From Nocardioides mangrovi (GTDB taxonomy: Bacteria > Actinomycetota > Actinomycetes > Propionibacteriales > Nocardioidaceae): a stretch of DNA of 64,000 nt. Every line of letters begins with the position of its first letter. Position 1 is the first letter of the stretch. The stretch lies in the NCBI RefSeq assembly GCF_020073815.1, contig NZ_JAIQZJ010000006.1:1-64000 (forward strand), given 5' to 3'. The notes below the pieces were generated by a model, which was given only the letters and a program-made list of their open reading frames with translations, made no database searches and was not told the DNA's origin. Made by a program: the position numbers and the translations under genes. Shown one piece after another: positions 17,905 to 26,787 of this stretch.

Positions 17905-18434
17905 CAAGCATCCGTCCGGCGACACCAGCAGACAGTGCGGCGATCGCCGGCGTCGTCGCGGACGCCTTCGGCGACAAGGGCCCGGTCGTCGCCCGCCTGG
18001 TCACCGCTCTCGAGGATGCCGGCCACGCCCGCGCGGGCCTGGTCGCCGAGGTCGAGGGACAGGTGGTCGGGCACACGATGCTCAGTCGCAGCTGGGTCGA
18101 CGCCGAGCGGGCGCTCGTCGAGGTGCTCGTGCTCAGCCCGATGTCCGTCGCGACCTCCCACCACGGCCAGGGCATCGGCACCGACCTGCTCGCCGCGGCC
18201 GTCGTCGAGGCGGAGCGCCTCGGCACGCCCGCGGTCTTCCTCGAGGGCGACCCACGCTTCTACGGCCCCCGCGGCTGGTCGCCCGGCCGCCCGCTCGGCT
18301 TCGCCCCACCGTCGACGCGCATCCCCGACCCGGGCTTCCAGGTCGTGGTGTTCGCGGCCCGCGAGGACTGGATGACCGGCGCTCTGGTCTACTGCGATCC
18401 CTTCTGGTCGCACGACTGCGTGGGTCTGCGGTAG
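17892..18434 (+). CDS. GNAT family N-acetyltransferase
   Basis: 180 residues, single GNAT domain: SIRPATPADSAAIAGVVADAF at the N-terminus, LSPMSVATSHHGQGIGTDLLAAAV containing the acetyl-CoA loop (HHGQGIGT), and DPRFYGPRGW as the C-terminal signature. Sequence and length resemble predicted acetyltransferases of the YhbS type. Start is uncertain: GTG 17892 (used), GTG 17880 or TTG 17898, all within the shared dyad; no ribosome-binding site is obvious for any. Ends six bases from the convergent M20 peptidase. Confidence 0.85.
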   Translation: MNLKSSIRPATPADSAAIAGVVADAFGDKGPVVARLVTALEDAGHARAGLVAEVEGQVVGHTMLSRSWVDAERALVEVLVLSPMSVATSHHGQGIGTDLLAAAVVEAERLGTPAVFLEGDPRFYGPRGWSPGRPLGFAPPSTRIPDPGFQVVVFAAREDWMTGALVYCDPFWSHDCVGLR

Positions 18435-18440
18435 CGGTGG

Positions 18441-19757
18441 TCAGCCGAGCAGGTCGCGCGCCAGCGCCAGGTGGAACTCCACCGAGAGCAGCAGGTCGTC
18501 GACGTGCACCCGCTCGTCGGCGTTGTGGAAGCCGGCGGTGATCACCTCGGCCGACGTCTCGCGGAAGGGGCTGAAGCCGTACGCCGTCGGTGTGCCCGCC
18601 TCACGCAGGTAGACCGAGTCGGTGAAGCCCGTGCAGAGCATCGGCAGCAGCTCGGCGTCGTCGCCGGAGGCGACCAGCACCCGGGAGATCGCCGACATCA
18701 GCTCCGTGGTGGGCGAGGAGGCGCTGCCGGCGATCAGCGGCTCGGGCCACTCGAGCTCGTAGGGGAGGTCCATGCCGAGCCGCGAGCGGACCGCACGCTC
18801 GACATCGGCCGTCGACGTCCCCGGCAGGATCCGGCAGTCCAGCTCGACGGACGCGCGGGCCGGCATCACGTTGCGCTTCACCGACCCGCTCAGCAGCGTC
18901 GGCGCCATCGTCGTCCCGCCGAGCGCCGGGATGTCGTGGGCCAGCACCGGGTGCAGCGCCGCGGCCGCAGCGAGCGCGGCCGCGCGGTCGTCGTACGGTC
19001 CGACGAGCACCGCCAGCATCGCGTCCACGTGCGGCGACGGTGCGGGCGTCGGCATGCCCCGGCCCACGCGCGCGAGCAGCTCGCCGAGCAGGGGTACGGC
19101 GTTGCGCCCCACGTCCGGCGTCGACGCGTGCCCGGCCTCGCCGACCGCGACCACCCGCACCGGGTAGGTGCCCTTCTCGCCGACGCTGATCGTCTGCAGG
19201 ACCCGCCCGTCGGCCAGCGGCAGCCGCATCCCGCCGCCCTCGTTGACCGCCAGGTCCGGACGGATGTCGGGCCGCGCCTCGAGGAGCCAGCGCATGCCGA
19301 CGTCGGCCATGCCGTCCTCCTCGTCGGCGACCGCGATCAGCCACAGGTCACCGCGCGGCCGGAAGCCGGTGCGCGCCAGCTCGGCCATCGCCACGGCCCG
19401 GGCGGCGACCTCGTTCTTCATGTCGATCGCGCCGCGGCCCCACATCCAGCCGCCCTCGTCGACCACGGCCGCGAAGGGCGGGTGCGTCCAGTCCCGCGGG
19501 TCGGCCGGGACGACGTCGAGGTGGCCGACGTACGCCAGCGAGGGTGCGCCCGGGTCCGAGCCCGGGATCCGCGCGACCAGGTTGGCCCGCCGGGGATCGC
19601 GCGCGACCAGCTCGCAGTCGACGCCGGCGTCGGTCAGGTAGTCGTGCAGGTACGTCGCCGGAGCGGTCTCGTGGGCGTCCAGGCCGGGCGCGTTGCTGGT
19701 GTCGAGACGGATCAGCGCGCGGGCGACCTCGATGACCTCGGCGTGAATCGGGGTCAC
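18441..19757 (-). CDS. M20 family metallopeptidase
   Basis: 438 residues, two-domain zinc hydrolase of the ArgE/DapE/CPG2 clan. Metal-site residues appear in order: YVGHLDVVPAD (His, Asp), GRGAIDMKN (bridging Asp), ADEEDG (catalytic Glu plus ligand) and FHNADERVHVDDL (His near the C-terminus). The dimerisation domain spans about 190-300. Substrate could be a dipeptide, N-acyl or carbamoyl amino acid; sequence does not decide. Start GTG 19757 overlaps the stop of the prolyl oligopeptidase gene by four bases, so the two peptidases are cotranslated, consistent with successive peptide breakdown. Confidence 0.92.
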   Translation of the reverse strand: MTPIHAEVIEVARALIRLDTSNAPGLDAHETAPATYLHDYLTDAGVDCELVARDPRRANLVARIPGSDPGAPSLAYVGHLDVVPADPRDWTHPPFAAVVDEGGWMWGRGAIDMKNEVAARAVAMAELARTGFRPRGDLWLIAVADEEDGMADVGMRWLLEARPDIRPDLAVNEGGGMRLPLADGRVLQTISVGEKGTYPVRVVAVGEAGHASTPDVGRNAVPLLGELLARVGRGMPTPAPSPHVDAMLAVLVGPYDDRAAALAAAAALHPVLAHDIPALGGTTMAPTLLSGSVKRNVMPARASVELDCRILPGTSTADVERAVRSRLGMDLPYELEWPEPLIAGSASSPTTELMSAISRVLVASGDDAELLPMLCTGFTDSVYLREAGTPTAYGFSPFRETSAEVITAGFHNADERVHVDDLLLSVEFHLALARDLLG

Positions 19758-21787
19758 GAGACCCCCAGCCGGTCCAGGACCCAGGCGTAGACCTCGGCCT
19801 CGTAGGCGAGGTGCCCGAAGCGCCCGGACGGCCCGGTGTGCGCCCCGGCCCCGGTCTCGACCCGGAAGAGGCAGCGCGGCGACCACTCCGGGTCGGTCTC
19901 GCGCAGTCGCGCCACCCACTTCGCCGGCTCGTGGACCATCACCCGCGGGTCGTGCACCGCACCGGTCACCAGCAGGTCCGGCCGCGACCCGGCGGGCGGC
20001 GGGTTGTCGTAGGGGGAGTAGGCCAGCATCCAGTCGAAGTCCGCGCGCCGGCGCGGGTCACCCCACTCGTCCCACTCGGTGATCGTCAGCGGGATCGAGG
20101 CGTCGAACATCGTGGTCACCACGTCCACGAACGGCACCTCCGCCACGACGGCGCGCCACCGGTCCGGCCGCTGGCTGAAGACCGCGCCCTGGAGCAGCCC
20201 GCCGGCGGACAGCCCGCGGGTCGCGATCCGGTCGGGGTCGACCAGCCCGTCGCGGGCGAGCCCGTCGGCGACCGCGACGTGGTCGTCGAACGTGTGCTGC
20301 TTGTGGGAGAGCTTCCCGTCGAGGTACCAGCGCTGGCCGAGCTCGCCGCCGCCGCGGTTGTGGGCGTAGACGTAGACCACCCCGCGGTCGAGCAGGCTCG
20401 GCAGCGCGGGGTCCCACGCCGGCTCGTCGACCGCGCCGTAGGAGCCGTAGCCGTAGACCAGCGCCGGCGCGGTGCCGTCGAGTGGCGTGTCGCGGTGCCG
20501 CAGGATCGTCGCCGGTACGGCGGTCCCGTCGGCCGAGGGGAAGCTGCGCCGCTCGGTGAGGTACGCCGACGCGTCGTACCCGGGCGCCTCCTCCTCCCAG
20601 ACCCGGTCCAGCAGGCCCGAGCCGAGGTCGTCCGACACGGCCACGCCCGGCCGCAGCCACGACTCCTGGAGCACGGTGACCGCGGCCGCGTCGTACCGCG
20701 GGGAGCGGAGCAGGTCACCCTCCAGCTCGGTGGAACCCCGCGTGCCGGCCAGGTCGTCGTGCGGCACCTGCACCAGCCGGTGCTCGCCGTCCTCCCGGAC
20801 GGCCAGGAGGACGCAGGAGGAGAAGGCGTCGGCGCGCAGCAGGTGCTGCGACCGCGACTCGGGACGCGCCTCGATCCACGAGGTGGCGTCCTGGTCGTCG
20901 TCGGGCACCGGGGCCACCATCAGCCGTGACTCGACAGCGTCGTCGTCGGTGACCACGAGCAGGTCGGAGGATCCGTCGGGGAGGCGGCGGTGCTCCGCGT
21001 GGTAGCGGACCCCGTCGCGCCGCCCCCCGACCGACCACGGCCCGCGCGTCACGTCACGTGCGTCGACGACCCAGCACTCCGAGGTCGTGTTGCTCTCGCT
21101 CCACAGCACCACGAGGTCGCCGGTGCGGGTGCCACGCACCTGCACCTCGAAGCGCTCGTCGGGCTCCTCGAGCACCAGCACGTCCCCGGCGACGGGCGTG
21201 CCGACGCGGTGCCGCCACACCTGGTGGGGGCGGTACGCGTCGTCGTGGACCGTGTAGAAGAACCACGCCGAGTCGGCGCTCCACGCCCCGCTGTAGTAGC
21301 TGCGGGGCACCACCTCCTCGAGATCGAGACCGGTCCGCAGGTCGCGGAAGCGCAGCTCGTAGACCTCGTCGCCGTCCAGGTCCACCGAGTAGGCGAGCAG
21401 GTCCTCGTCGGGGCTGACCACGGTCACGCCCAGCTCGAGGTACGCCGCGTCCGCGGCCAGCGCGACCACGTCCAACGCCACCTCGTCGGGGCCGCCCTCC
21501 GCCGGCGCGCGCACCAGGTCGGCGTACTCCGCCCCGGCCCGGGTGCGCAGGGCGTAGGAGTAGCGCGCCCGCGCCCAGCGCGGCGAGATCTCCGACGCGG
21601 GGACCCGCGCGACCATCTCGGCACGCAGCGTCTCGGCGAGCGGGCGCAGGCGGGCGGTCGCCGCGTCGTAGGCGGCGCGCTCTGTGGCCAGGTGGTCGAG
21701 CAGCGCGTCGCCGCCCGCGGCCATCCAGGCGTAGGGGTCGGGGCGCTCGACGCCGTGCTCCCGGTGGACGTGGGGCGTCTGGGTCAC
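19754..21787 (-). CDS. Prolyl oligopeptidase family serine peptidase (S9A, oligopeptidase B-like)
   Basis: 677 residues, cytosolic. The N-terminal DPYAWM start and a beta-propeller of about 70-400 are followed by an alpha/beta-hydrolase domain. The nucleophile is Ser527 in GLSAGG, with the charge-relay His in GAGAHTGPSGR near the C-terminus and Asp probably in GAVHDPRVMVHEPAKW. It cleaves short peptides after basic or proline residues in characterised relatives. GTG 21787 is chosen over a longer frame because TACCGT lies six bases before it. First gene of an operon with the M20 peptidase. Confidence 0.93.
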   Translation of the reverse strand: MTQTPHVHREHGVERPDPYAWMAAGGDALLDHLATERAAYDAATARLRPLAETLRAEMVARVPASEISPRWARARYSYALRTRAGAEYADLVRAPAEGGPDEVALDVVALAADAAYLELGVTVVSPDEDLLAYSVDLDGDEVYELRFRDLRTGLDLEEVVPRSYYSGAWSADSAWFFYTVHDDAYRPHQVWRHRVGTPVAGDVLVLEEPDERFEVQVRGTRTGDLVVLWSESNTTSECWVVDARDVTRGPWSVGGRRDGVRYHAEHRRLPDGSSDLLVVTDDDAVESRLMVAPVPDDDQDATSWIEARPESRSQHLLRADAFSSCVLLAVREDGEHRLVQVPHDDLAGTRGSTELEGDLLRSPRYDAAAVTVLQESWLRPGVAVSDDLGSGLLDRVWEEEAPGYDASAYLTERRSFPSADGTAVPATILRHRDTPLDGTAPALVYGYGSYGAVDEPAWDPALPSLLDRGVVYVYAHNRGGGELGQRWYLDGKLSHKQHTFDDHVAVADGLARDGLVDPDRIATRGLSAGGLLQGAVFSQRPDRWRAVVAEVPFVDVVTTMFDASIPLTITEWDEWGDPRRRADFDWMLAYSPYDNPPPAGSRPDLLVTGAVHDPRVMVHEPAKWVARLRETDPEWSPRCLFRVETGAGAHTGPSGRFGHLAYEAEVYAWVLDRLGVS

Positions 21788-21793
21788 GTTCGC

Positions 21794-21799
21794 ACGGTA
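21794..21799 (-). promoter_or_regulatory. -10 hexamer of the S9-M20 peptidase operon
   Basis: TACCGT on the minus strand, six bases before the GTG at 21787; leaderless pattern. Confidence 0.5.
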
Positions 21800-21842
21800 C
21801 TCGCGACGGCGGAGGATTTCGTCCCCGAACGGCCCGATCACG

Positions 21843-21896
21843 TCGGATCCTGTTTCGGATTGGTTTCAATGCCGTGGATTTCCCCGATCGAATCGG
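21843..21896. promoter_or_regulatory. Candidate control region of the ABC-Rieske cluster
   Basis: In the 184-base gap before the binding-protein gene, TCGGAT occurs twice (21843 and 21855, 12 bases apart), followed by a 13-base dyad CCGATCGAATCGG (21884-21896). The region is noticeably richer in A and T than its surroundings. No sure -35/-10 pair is seen; TGTAGT (21924-21929) is a weak -10 candidate. A regulator gene is not present in the cluster itself. Confidence 0.35.
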
Positions 21897-21971
21897 CCCA
21901 GACCCTCCCGATCCGCGCTTCTCTGTAGTAGGAACACCTGCAACAGATGCCACGAGCGGGTGGGAGCTCCG

Positions 21972-23846
21972 ATGAGCGGACGAGGTAACCGACGGACCCG
22001 ACTGCTGGCGGCTGCCGCGCTGCTGCTGGCGGCGCTGACACCCGGGCTCGCGCTCGGCTCCGCTGGACCCGCCACGGCGGCCGCGGACGACCCCGTGACG
22101 CTCACCATCGGCATGACCAACGACGCCGACTCCCTCAACCCGTTCGTCGGCATCGAGGCGACGTCCTTCGAGATGTGGCAGCTGACCTACGACTACCTCA
22201 TCACCTACTCGACGAAGGACCTCTCGCCGGAGCCGTCCCTGGCGACCAGCTGGGACACCTCCGACGACGGGCTCACCTGGACCTTCCACCTGACCGACAA
22301 GGCGACCTGGTCCGACGGCGAGCCGCTGACCGCCGAGGACGTCGCCTACACCTACAGCCGGATCATCGACGGCGGGCCGGAGGCGGCCACGTGGGGCGCC
22401 TACCTCAACCAGGTCACCAAGGCCGAGGCGACCGACGACACGACGCTCGTCCTGACGCTCAAGAAGCCCAACTCCAGCCTGCCCCTGCTGCCGATCCCGA
22501 TCATCCCCGAGCACATCTGGAAGGACGTGCCCGAGGACGAGGTGAAGACCTACAAGAACGAGCCGTCCGACGGCCAGCCGGTCGTGGGCTCGGGTCCGTT
22601 CCGGCTCGTCGAGGGCAGCGCGGGCGCGTCGACGTACGTCTTCGAGGCCAACCCGGACTACTGGCAGGGTGCGCCGCACGTGGACCGGATCGTCTTCCAG
22701 GTCTACAAGAGCAAGGACCCGATGGTGCAGGCCCTGATCAAGGGCGAGGTCGACTTCATCGACGACATCAACGCGCTCCACGTCAAGTCGCTCGAGAGCC
22801 ACGACGACATCACCGCGCAGTCCGGCAACGCCCCGAGCTTCGACGAGATCGGCTTCAACACCGGCGCCGTCGACACCAAGACCGGTGACCCGATCGGCGA
22901 CGGCAACCCGGCGCTGCAGGACGCCGCCTTCCGGCACGCGCTCGGCTACGCGATCGACACCCAGCAGATCATCGACAAGGTCTACCAGGGCGCCGGCGTG
23001 CCCGGGTCGGTGATCATCCCGCCGGCGTTCAGCACCTGGCGCTGGGACCCGCCGGCCGACGAGGCCTACAGCTACGACCCCGACAAGGCCGGGCAGCTTC
23101 TCGACGAGGCCGGCTACACGGTCGGCTCCGACGGTCTGCGCACGATGCCCGACGGCTCGCCGATCGGCACCCTGCGGCTCTACGCGCGCTCGGAGTCGCC
23201 GACCTCGCTGGACACGATGAACTACTTCAAGGAGTGGCTCGCCGACATCGGCATCAAGGCCGACGTGATCAGCGTGGAGTCCAACAAGCTGACCAACATC
23301 ATCCTCGACGGCACGTTCGACGCCTTCGAGTGGGGCTGGTACGTCGACCCCGATCCGACCACGATGCTCGACTACCTGACCTGCGGCCAGCTCGGGTCGT
23401 GGTCGGACTCCTGGTACTGCAACAAGAAGTACGACGCGCTCTACGAGAAGCAGGCCGTCGAGATGGACCAGGACAAGCGCGTCGAGATGGTCCACCAGAT
23501 GCAGCAGATGATCTACGAGGACGCGCCCTACCTCGTCACGGCGTACGACACCATCGGCGAGGCCTACCGCAGCGACCGCTTCGCCTGCTTCGTGCCGCAG
23601 CCCGACCCGGGCGGTGTCTGGCTCTTCCAGTCCGGGACCGCCAGCTACCTCAGCGTGCGACCGGCGTCCGAGGCGGGCGACTGCGGCGGCGACACGAGCG
23701 CGACCGCGGCGACGTCGGGCTCGGGCGACGACGGCGGGATGGGCACCGGCGCCGTGATCGGGGTCGGCGTGGCCGTGGTGGTCCTGCTGGGGCTCGGGAT
23801 GGTCCTCGGGCTGCGGCGACGCGGCACCGCGGCGGACCGCGAGTGA
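21972..23846 (+). CDS. ABC transporter substrate-binding protein, family 5, membrane-anchored
   Basis: 624 residues. A Sec signal peptide (RGNRRTR, hydrophobic core, cleavage near ATA-AAD at about 40) has no lipobox cysteine. Residues 45-555 form a peptide/opine-type binding protein (DADSLNPFVGIEATSFEMWQ...; WSDGEPLTAEDVAYTYSRI; DAAFRHALGYAIDTQQI). A Gly/Asp-rich linker and a single C-terminal helix (about 590-612) ending in RRRG would anchor it to the membrane, unlike the usual lipoprotein arrangement. Several cysteines near 470-480 and 540-570 may form disulfides. ATG 21972 has a GGGAG ribosome-binding site. First gene of a nine-gene cluster. Confidence 0.92.
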   Translation: MSGRGNRRTRLLAAAALLLAALTPGLALGSAGPATAAADDPVTLTIGMTNDADSLNPFVGIEATSFEMWQLTYDYLITYSTKDLSPEPSLATSWDTSDDGLTWTFHLTDKATWSDGEPLTAEDVAYTYSRIIDGGPEAATWGAYLNQVTKAEATDDTTLVLTLKKPNSSLPLLPIPIIPEHIWKDVPEDEVKTYKNEPSDGQPVVGSGPFRLVEGSAGASTYVFEANPDYWQGAPHVDRIVFQVYKSKDPMVQALIKGEVDFIDDINALHVKSLESHDDITAQSGNAPSFDEIGFNTGAVDTKTGDPIGDGNPALQDAAFRHALGYAIDTQQIIDKVYQGAGVPGSVIIPPAFSTWRWDPPADEAYSYDPDKAGQLLDEAGYTVGSDGLRTMPDGSPIGTLRLYARSESPTSLDTMNYFKEWLADIGIKADVISVESNKLTNIILDGTFDAFEWGWYVDPDPTTMLDYLTCGQLGSWSDSWYCNKKYDALYEKQAVEMDQDKRVEMVHQMQQMIYEDAPYLVTAYDTIGEAYRSDRFACFVPQPDPGGVWLFQSGTASYLSVRPASEAGDCGGDTSATAATSGSGDDGGMGTGAVIGVGVAVVVLLGLGMVLGLRRRGTAADRE

Positions 23847-23853
23847 GCCGCGG

Positions 23854-24900
23854 GTGAGCGTCGTCGTCGCGGACCCGGCCGCCGTCGCGGCGGAGGCCGG
23901 GAGCAACCGGCGCCGCTGGTCGGGCTACGGCCGGTACGCCGGGGGCAAGGTGCTGGGCGCCCTCGGCAGCCTGGTCTTCATGCTGGTCGTCAACTTCTTC
24001 CTCTTCCGGGTGCTGCCCGGCGACCCGGCGCGCACGCTGGGCCGCGGCCGGCTCAGCACCCCGGAGCAGCTCGAGGAGTTCCGGAGGACCTACGGGCTGG
24101 ACCAGCCGCTGGGCGAGCAGTTCGTGACGTTCCTGAAGAACATCGTCCACGGCGACCTGGGCTACTCGATCCTCTACCACCAGAACGTCTCCGAGATCCT
24201 GGTCGACCGGCTCTGGCCCACGCTGCTGCTGGTCGGGTCGTCGACGATCCTCGCGGCGGTCTTCGGCATCTGGATCGGGATCCGCGCCGGCTGGGACCGC
24301 GGCTCGCGCTTCGACCGCTTCTCCACCGGTACGTCGCTCACGCTCTACTCCATGCCGGAGTGGTGGCTCGGCCTGCTGCTGATCGCGGCCTTCGCGGTCG
24401 GCATCGGCCCGCTGCCCGGCATCTTCCCGACCGGCGGCCTGCACTCGGTCGACGCCGATCCGGGGACCGTCGGCTACGTGCTCGACACCGCCTGGCACCT
24501 CACCCTGCCGGTGATCACCCTGACCCTGGCCTACCTCGCCGACTACGCGCTGATCATGCGCGGGTCCCTGGTCGACGAGCACGGGTCCGACTACCTCACG
24601 ACCGCGCGGGCCAAGGGCCTGCGCGACATCAAGGTGCGCAACCGGCACGGCGTCCCCAACGCGCTGCTGCCCACGACGACCGTGGTCGCTCTCAACTTCG
24701 GCTTCGTGGTCGCCGGCGCGATCACGATCGAGACGATCTTCTCGATCCCGGGCCTCGGCCTGCTGACCACCGAGGCGCTCGCGGTGCCCGACTACTGGCT
24801 GCTCCAGGGCATCTTCCTGCTGTCCTCGGCCGGCGTCATCCTGGCCAACCTGGCGGCCAACCTGCTCTACGGCTTCCTCGACCCGCGGGTGCGGACATGA
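23854..24900 (+). CDS. ABC transporter permease, DppB/OppB family
   Basis: 348 residues, six transmembrane helices. The N-terminal FFLFRVLPGDPARTLGRGRLSTPEQLEEFRRTYGLD is the family's typical periplasmic loop, and DYLTTARAKGLRDIKVRNRHGVPNAL carries the EAA coupling loop that contacts the ATPases. Works with the second permease at 24897. GTG start seven bases after the binding-protein stop; its stop overlaps the next gene's ATG. Confidence 0.93.
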   Translation: MSVVVADPAAVAAEAGSNRRRWSGYGRYAGGKVLGALGSLVFMLVVNFFLFRVLPGDPARTLGRGRLSTPEQLEEFRRTYGLDQPLGEQFVTFLKNIVHGDLGYSILYHQNVSEILVDRLWPTLLLVGSSTILAAVFGIWIGIRAGWDRGSRFDRFSTGTSLTLYSMPEWWLGLLLIAAFAVGIGPLPGIFPTGGLHSVDADPGTVGYVLDTAWHLTLPVITLTLAYLADYALIMRGSLVDEHGSDYLTTARAKGLRDIKVRNRHGVPNALLPTTTVVALNFGFVVAGAITIETIFSIPGLGLLTTEALAVPDYWLLQGIFLLSSAGVILANLAANLLYGFLDPRVRT

Positions 24901-25805
24901 GCACGACGGCGCCGGCCCTCACCTCGCGGCAGCTGACCCGGCGTCGCCGGCGGGCGGCGTGGGCGCGCGGCTGGCGGGAGTTCCGCGGCAACCGGGCCGG
25001 CATGGTCGGACTGGTGATCCTGGTGCTCTTCGTCGCGATCGCACTGGCCGCCCCGCTGCTGGCCGACCAGTCCGGGCTCGAGGTCACCAAGGCGACCGGC
25101 GGCGTGCTCGAGCCGCCCTCCTCGTCGTACTGGCTCGGCACCGACGACAACGGCCGGTCCGTGCTCACGCTGCTGATCTGGGGCTCGCGGATCTCGCTCT
25201 TCGTCGGCCTGATGGCGACGCTGATCTCGATGCTGATCGGGACCGTGGTCGGCCTGACGTCCGGCTACTTCGGCGGCTTCTCGGGCGGGGCGCTCTTCCG
25301 GCTCACCGAGTGGTTCCTGGCGATCCCGTTCCTGCCGCTGGCGATCGTGCTCGCGACGGTGCTCGGCCGGTCACTGCTCAACATCGTCATCGTCATCGGC
25401 GTGACGTCGTGGCCGGGCACGGCACTGCTGATCCGCGCCCAGGTGCTCTCGATCAAGGAGCGCACCTACCTCGAGCGCTCGCGCGCCCTCGGCGCCGGTC
25501 ACCGGCACCTGATCCGGCGACACGTGCTGCCCAACGTGATCCCGCTGGTCTTCGCCAACACCACGCTCTGCGTCGCGGTCGCGATCCTGTCGGAGACCAC
25601 GCTCAGCTTCCTCGGCCTCGGCGACCCGACCCGCGTCTCGTGGGGCTCGATGCTCGACGACGCCTACAGCGTCGGCGCCATCACCACCGGCTCCTGGTGG
25701 TTCTTCGTGCCGCCCGGCGTCTGCGTCGTGCTCGTCGTGCTGTCCTTCACGCTCGTCGGGCAGGCGCTCGAGGCCGTCCTCAACCCGCGGCTGCGCGAGC
25801 GGTGA
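24897..25805 (+). CDS. ABC transporter permease, DppC/OppC family
   Basis: 302 residues with a basic N-terminus (RRRRRAAW), one N-terminal helix, a short extracytoplasmic segment containing the hallmark YWLGTDDNGRSVLT, and five further helices. The coupling loop reads ERSRALGAGHRHLIRRHVLPN, and SFLGLGDPTRVSWGSML is the conserved C-terminal loop. Partner of the DppB-like permease, with which it overlaps by four bases (ATGA). Confidence 0.93.
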   Translation: MSTTAPALTSRQLTRRRRRAAWARGWREFRGNRAGMVGLVILVLFVAIALAAPLLADQSGLEVTKATGGVLEPPSSSYWLGTDDNGRSVLTLLIWGSRISLFVGLMATLISMLIGTVVGLTSGYFGGFSGGALFRLTEWFLAIPFLPLAIVLATVLGRSLLNIVIVIGVTSWPGTALLIRAQVLSIKERTYLERSRALGAGHRHLIRRHVLPNVIPLVFANTTLCVAVAILSETTLSFLGLGDPTRVSWGSMLDDAYSVGAITTGSWWFFVPPGVCVVLVVLSFTLVGQALEAVLNPRLRER

Positions 25806-25818
25806 GGGGGATGCGCTG

Positions 25819-26787
25819 ATGTCCGACCTGCTCCGGATCGAGGACCTCTCGGTCACCTACCGCACCGAGGAGGGCCCGCTGCCCGCCGTCCGCGACGTCA
25901 CCCTCGCCGTCGACCGCGGCGAGGTCGTCGGCGTCGCGGGGGAGTCGGGCTGCGGCAAGTCCACGCTGGCCAGCACGATCCTGCGGCTCCAGCCCGCCTC
26001 CGCGACCGTCACCGGCCGCGTCCTCGTCGACGGCGAGGACGTCGTCACGATGCGGTGGGGCGACCTGCGCGCGCTGCGCTGGGCGGGCGCCTCGATCGTC
26101 TTCCAGGGTGCGCTGCACTCGCTCAACGCCGTACGCCGGGTCGGTCAGCAGATCGCCGAGCCGATCCAGCTGCACGAGCCGGGGGTCGGCGACGCCGAGG
26201 TCGAGCGACGGGTCGGCGACCTGCTCGAGCAGGTCGGGCTGCCGGCGGCGCGGGCCAAGGCCTACCCGCACCAGCTGTCCGGCGGGCAGCGGCAGCGGGT
26301 GATGATCGCGATGGCGCTGGCCTGCCGCCCGGACCTGGTGGTCGCCGACGAGCCGACCACGGCGTTGGACGTGATGGTCCAGGCGCAGGTGCTCGACGTG
26401 CTCTCGGCGCTGGTCCGCGAGCTCGGCGTCGGGATGCTGCTGATCAGCCACGACCTCTCCGTCCTGGCCGAGACCAGCGACCGGATCGCCGTCATGTACG
26501 GCGGCCGCGTGGTCGAGCAGGGTCCGGCCGCGCAGCTCTTCACCGACCCGGTGCACCCCTACACGGCCGCCCTCGGCGCGTCGTTCCCGCGGGTCGGCGA
26601 CCCGGCCGCGCGCTACGCGCCGGCGGGGCTGGCCGGCGACCCGCCCGATCCGCGCTACCTGCCGCCGGGCTGCTCCTTCCACCCGCGCTGCCCGATCGGC
26701 ACCGACGAGTGCACCGCCGCCGAGCCGGTCCTGGAGACCAAGCGGCCCGGCCGCGACGCCGCCTGCATCCGGGTGGAGGTGTCATGA
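25819..26787 (+). CDS. ABC transporter ATP-binding protein, DppD/OppD family
   Basis: 322 residues. Walker [10 protein letters not shown] (about 38-46), signature LSGGQRQRV and Walker [13 protein letters not shown] are intact, followed by SHDLSVL. The C-terminal oligopeptide-transporter domain includes [15 protein letters not shown], whose cysteines bind an iron-sulfur cluster in characterised DppD/OppD proteins. Overlaps the second ATPase by four bases. Confidence 0.94.
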   Translation: MSDLLRIEDLSVTYRTEEGPLPAVRDVTLAVDRGEVVGVAGESGCGKSTLASTILRLQPASATVTGRVLVDGEDVVTMRWGDLRALRWAGASIVFQGALHSLNAVRRVGQQIAEPIQLHEPGVGDAEVERRVGDLLEQVGLPAARAKAYPHQLSGGQRQRVMIAMALACRPDLVVADEPTTALDVMVQAQVLDVLSALVRELGVGMLLISHDLSVLAETSDRIAVMYGGRVVEQGPAAQLFTDPVHPYTAALGASFPRVGDPAARYAPAGLAGDPPDPRYLPPGCSFHPRCPIGTDECTAAEPVLETKRPGRDAACIRVEVS

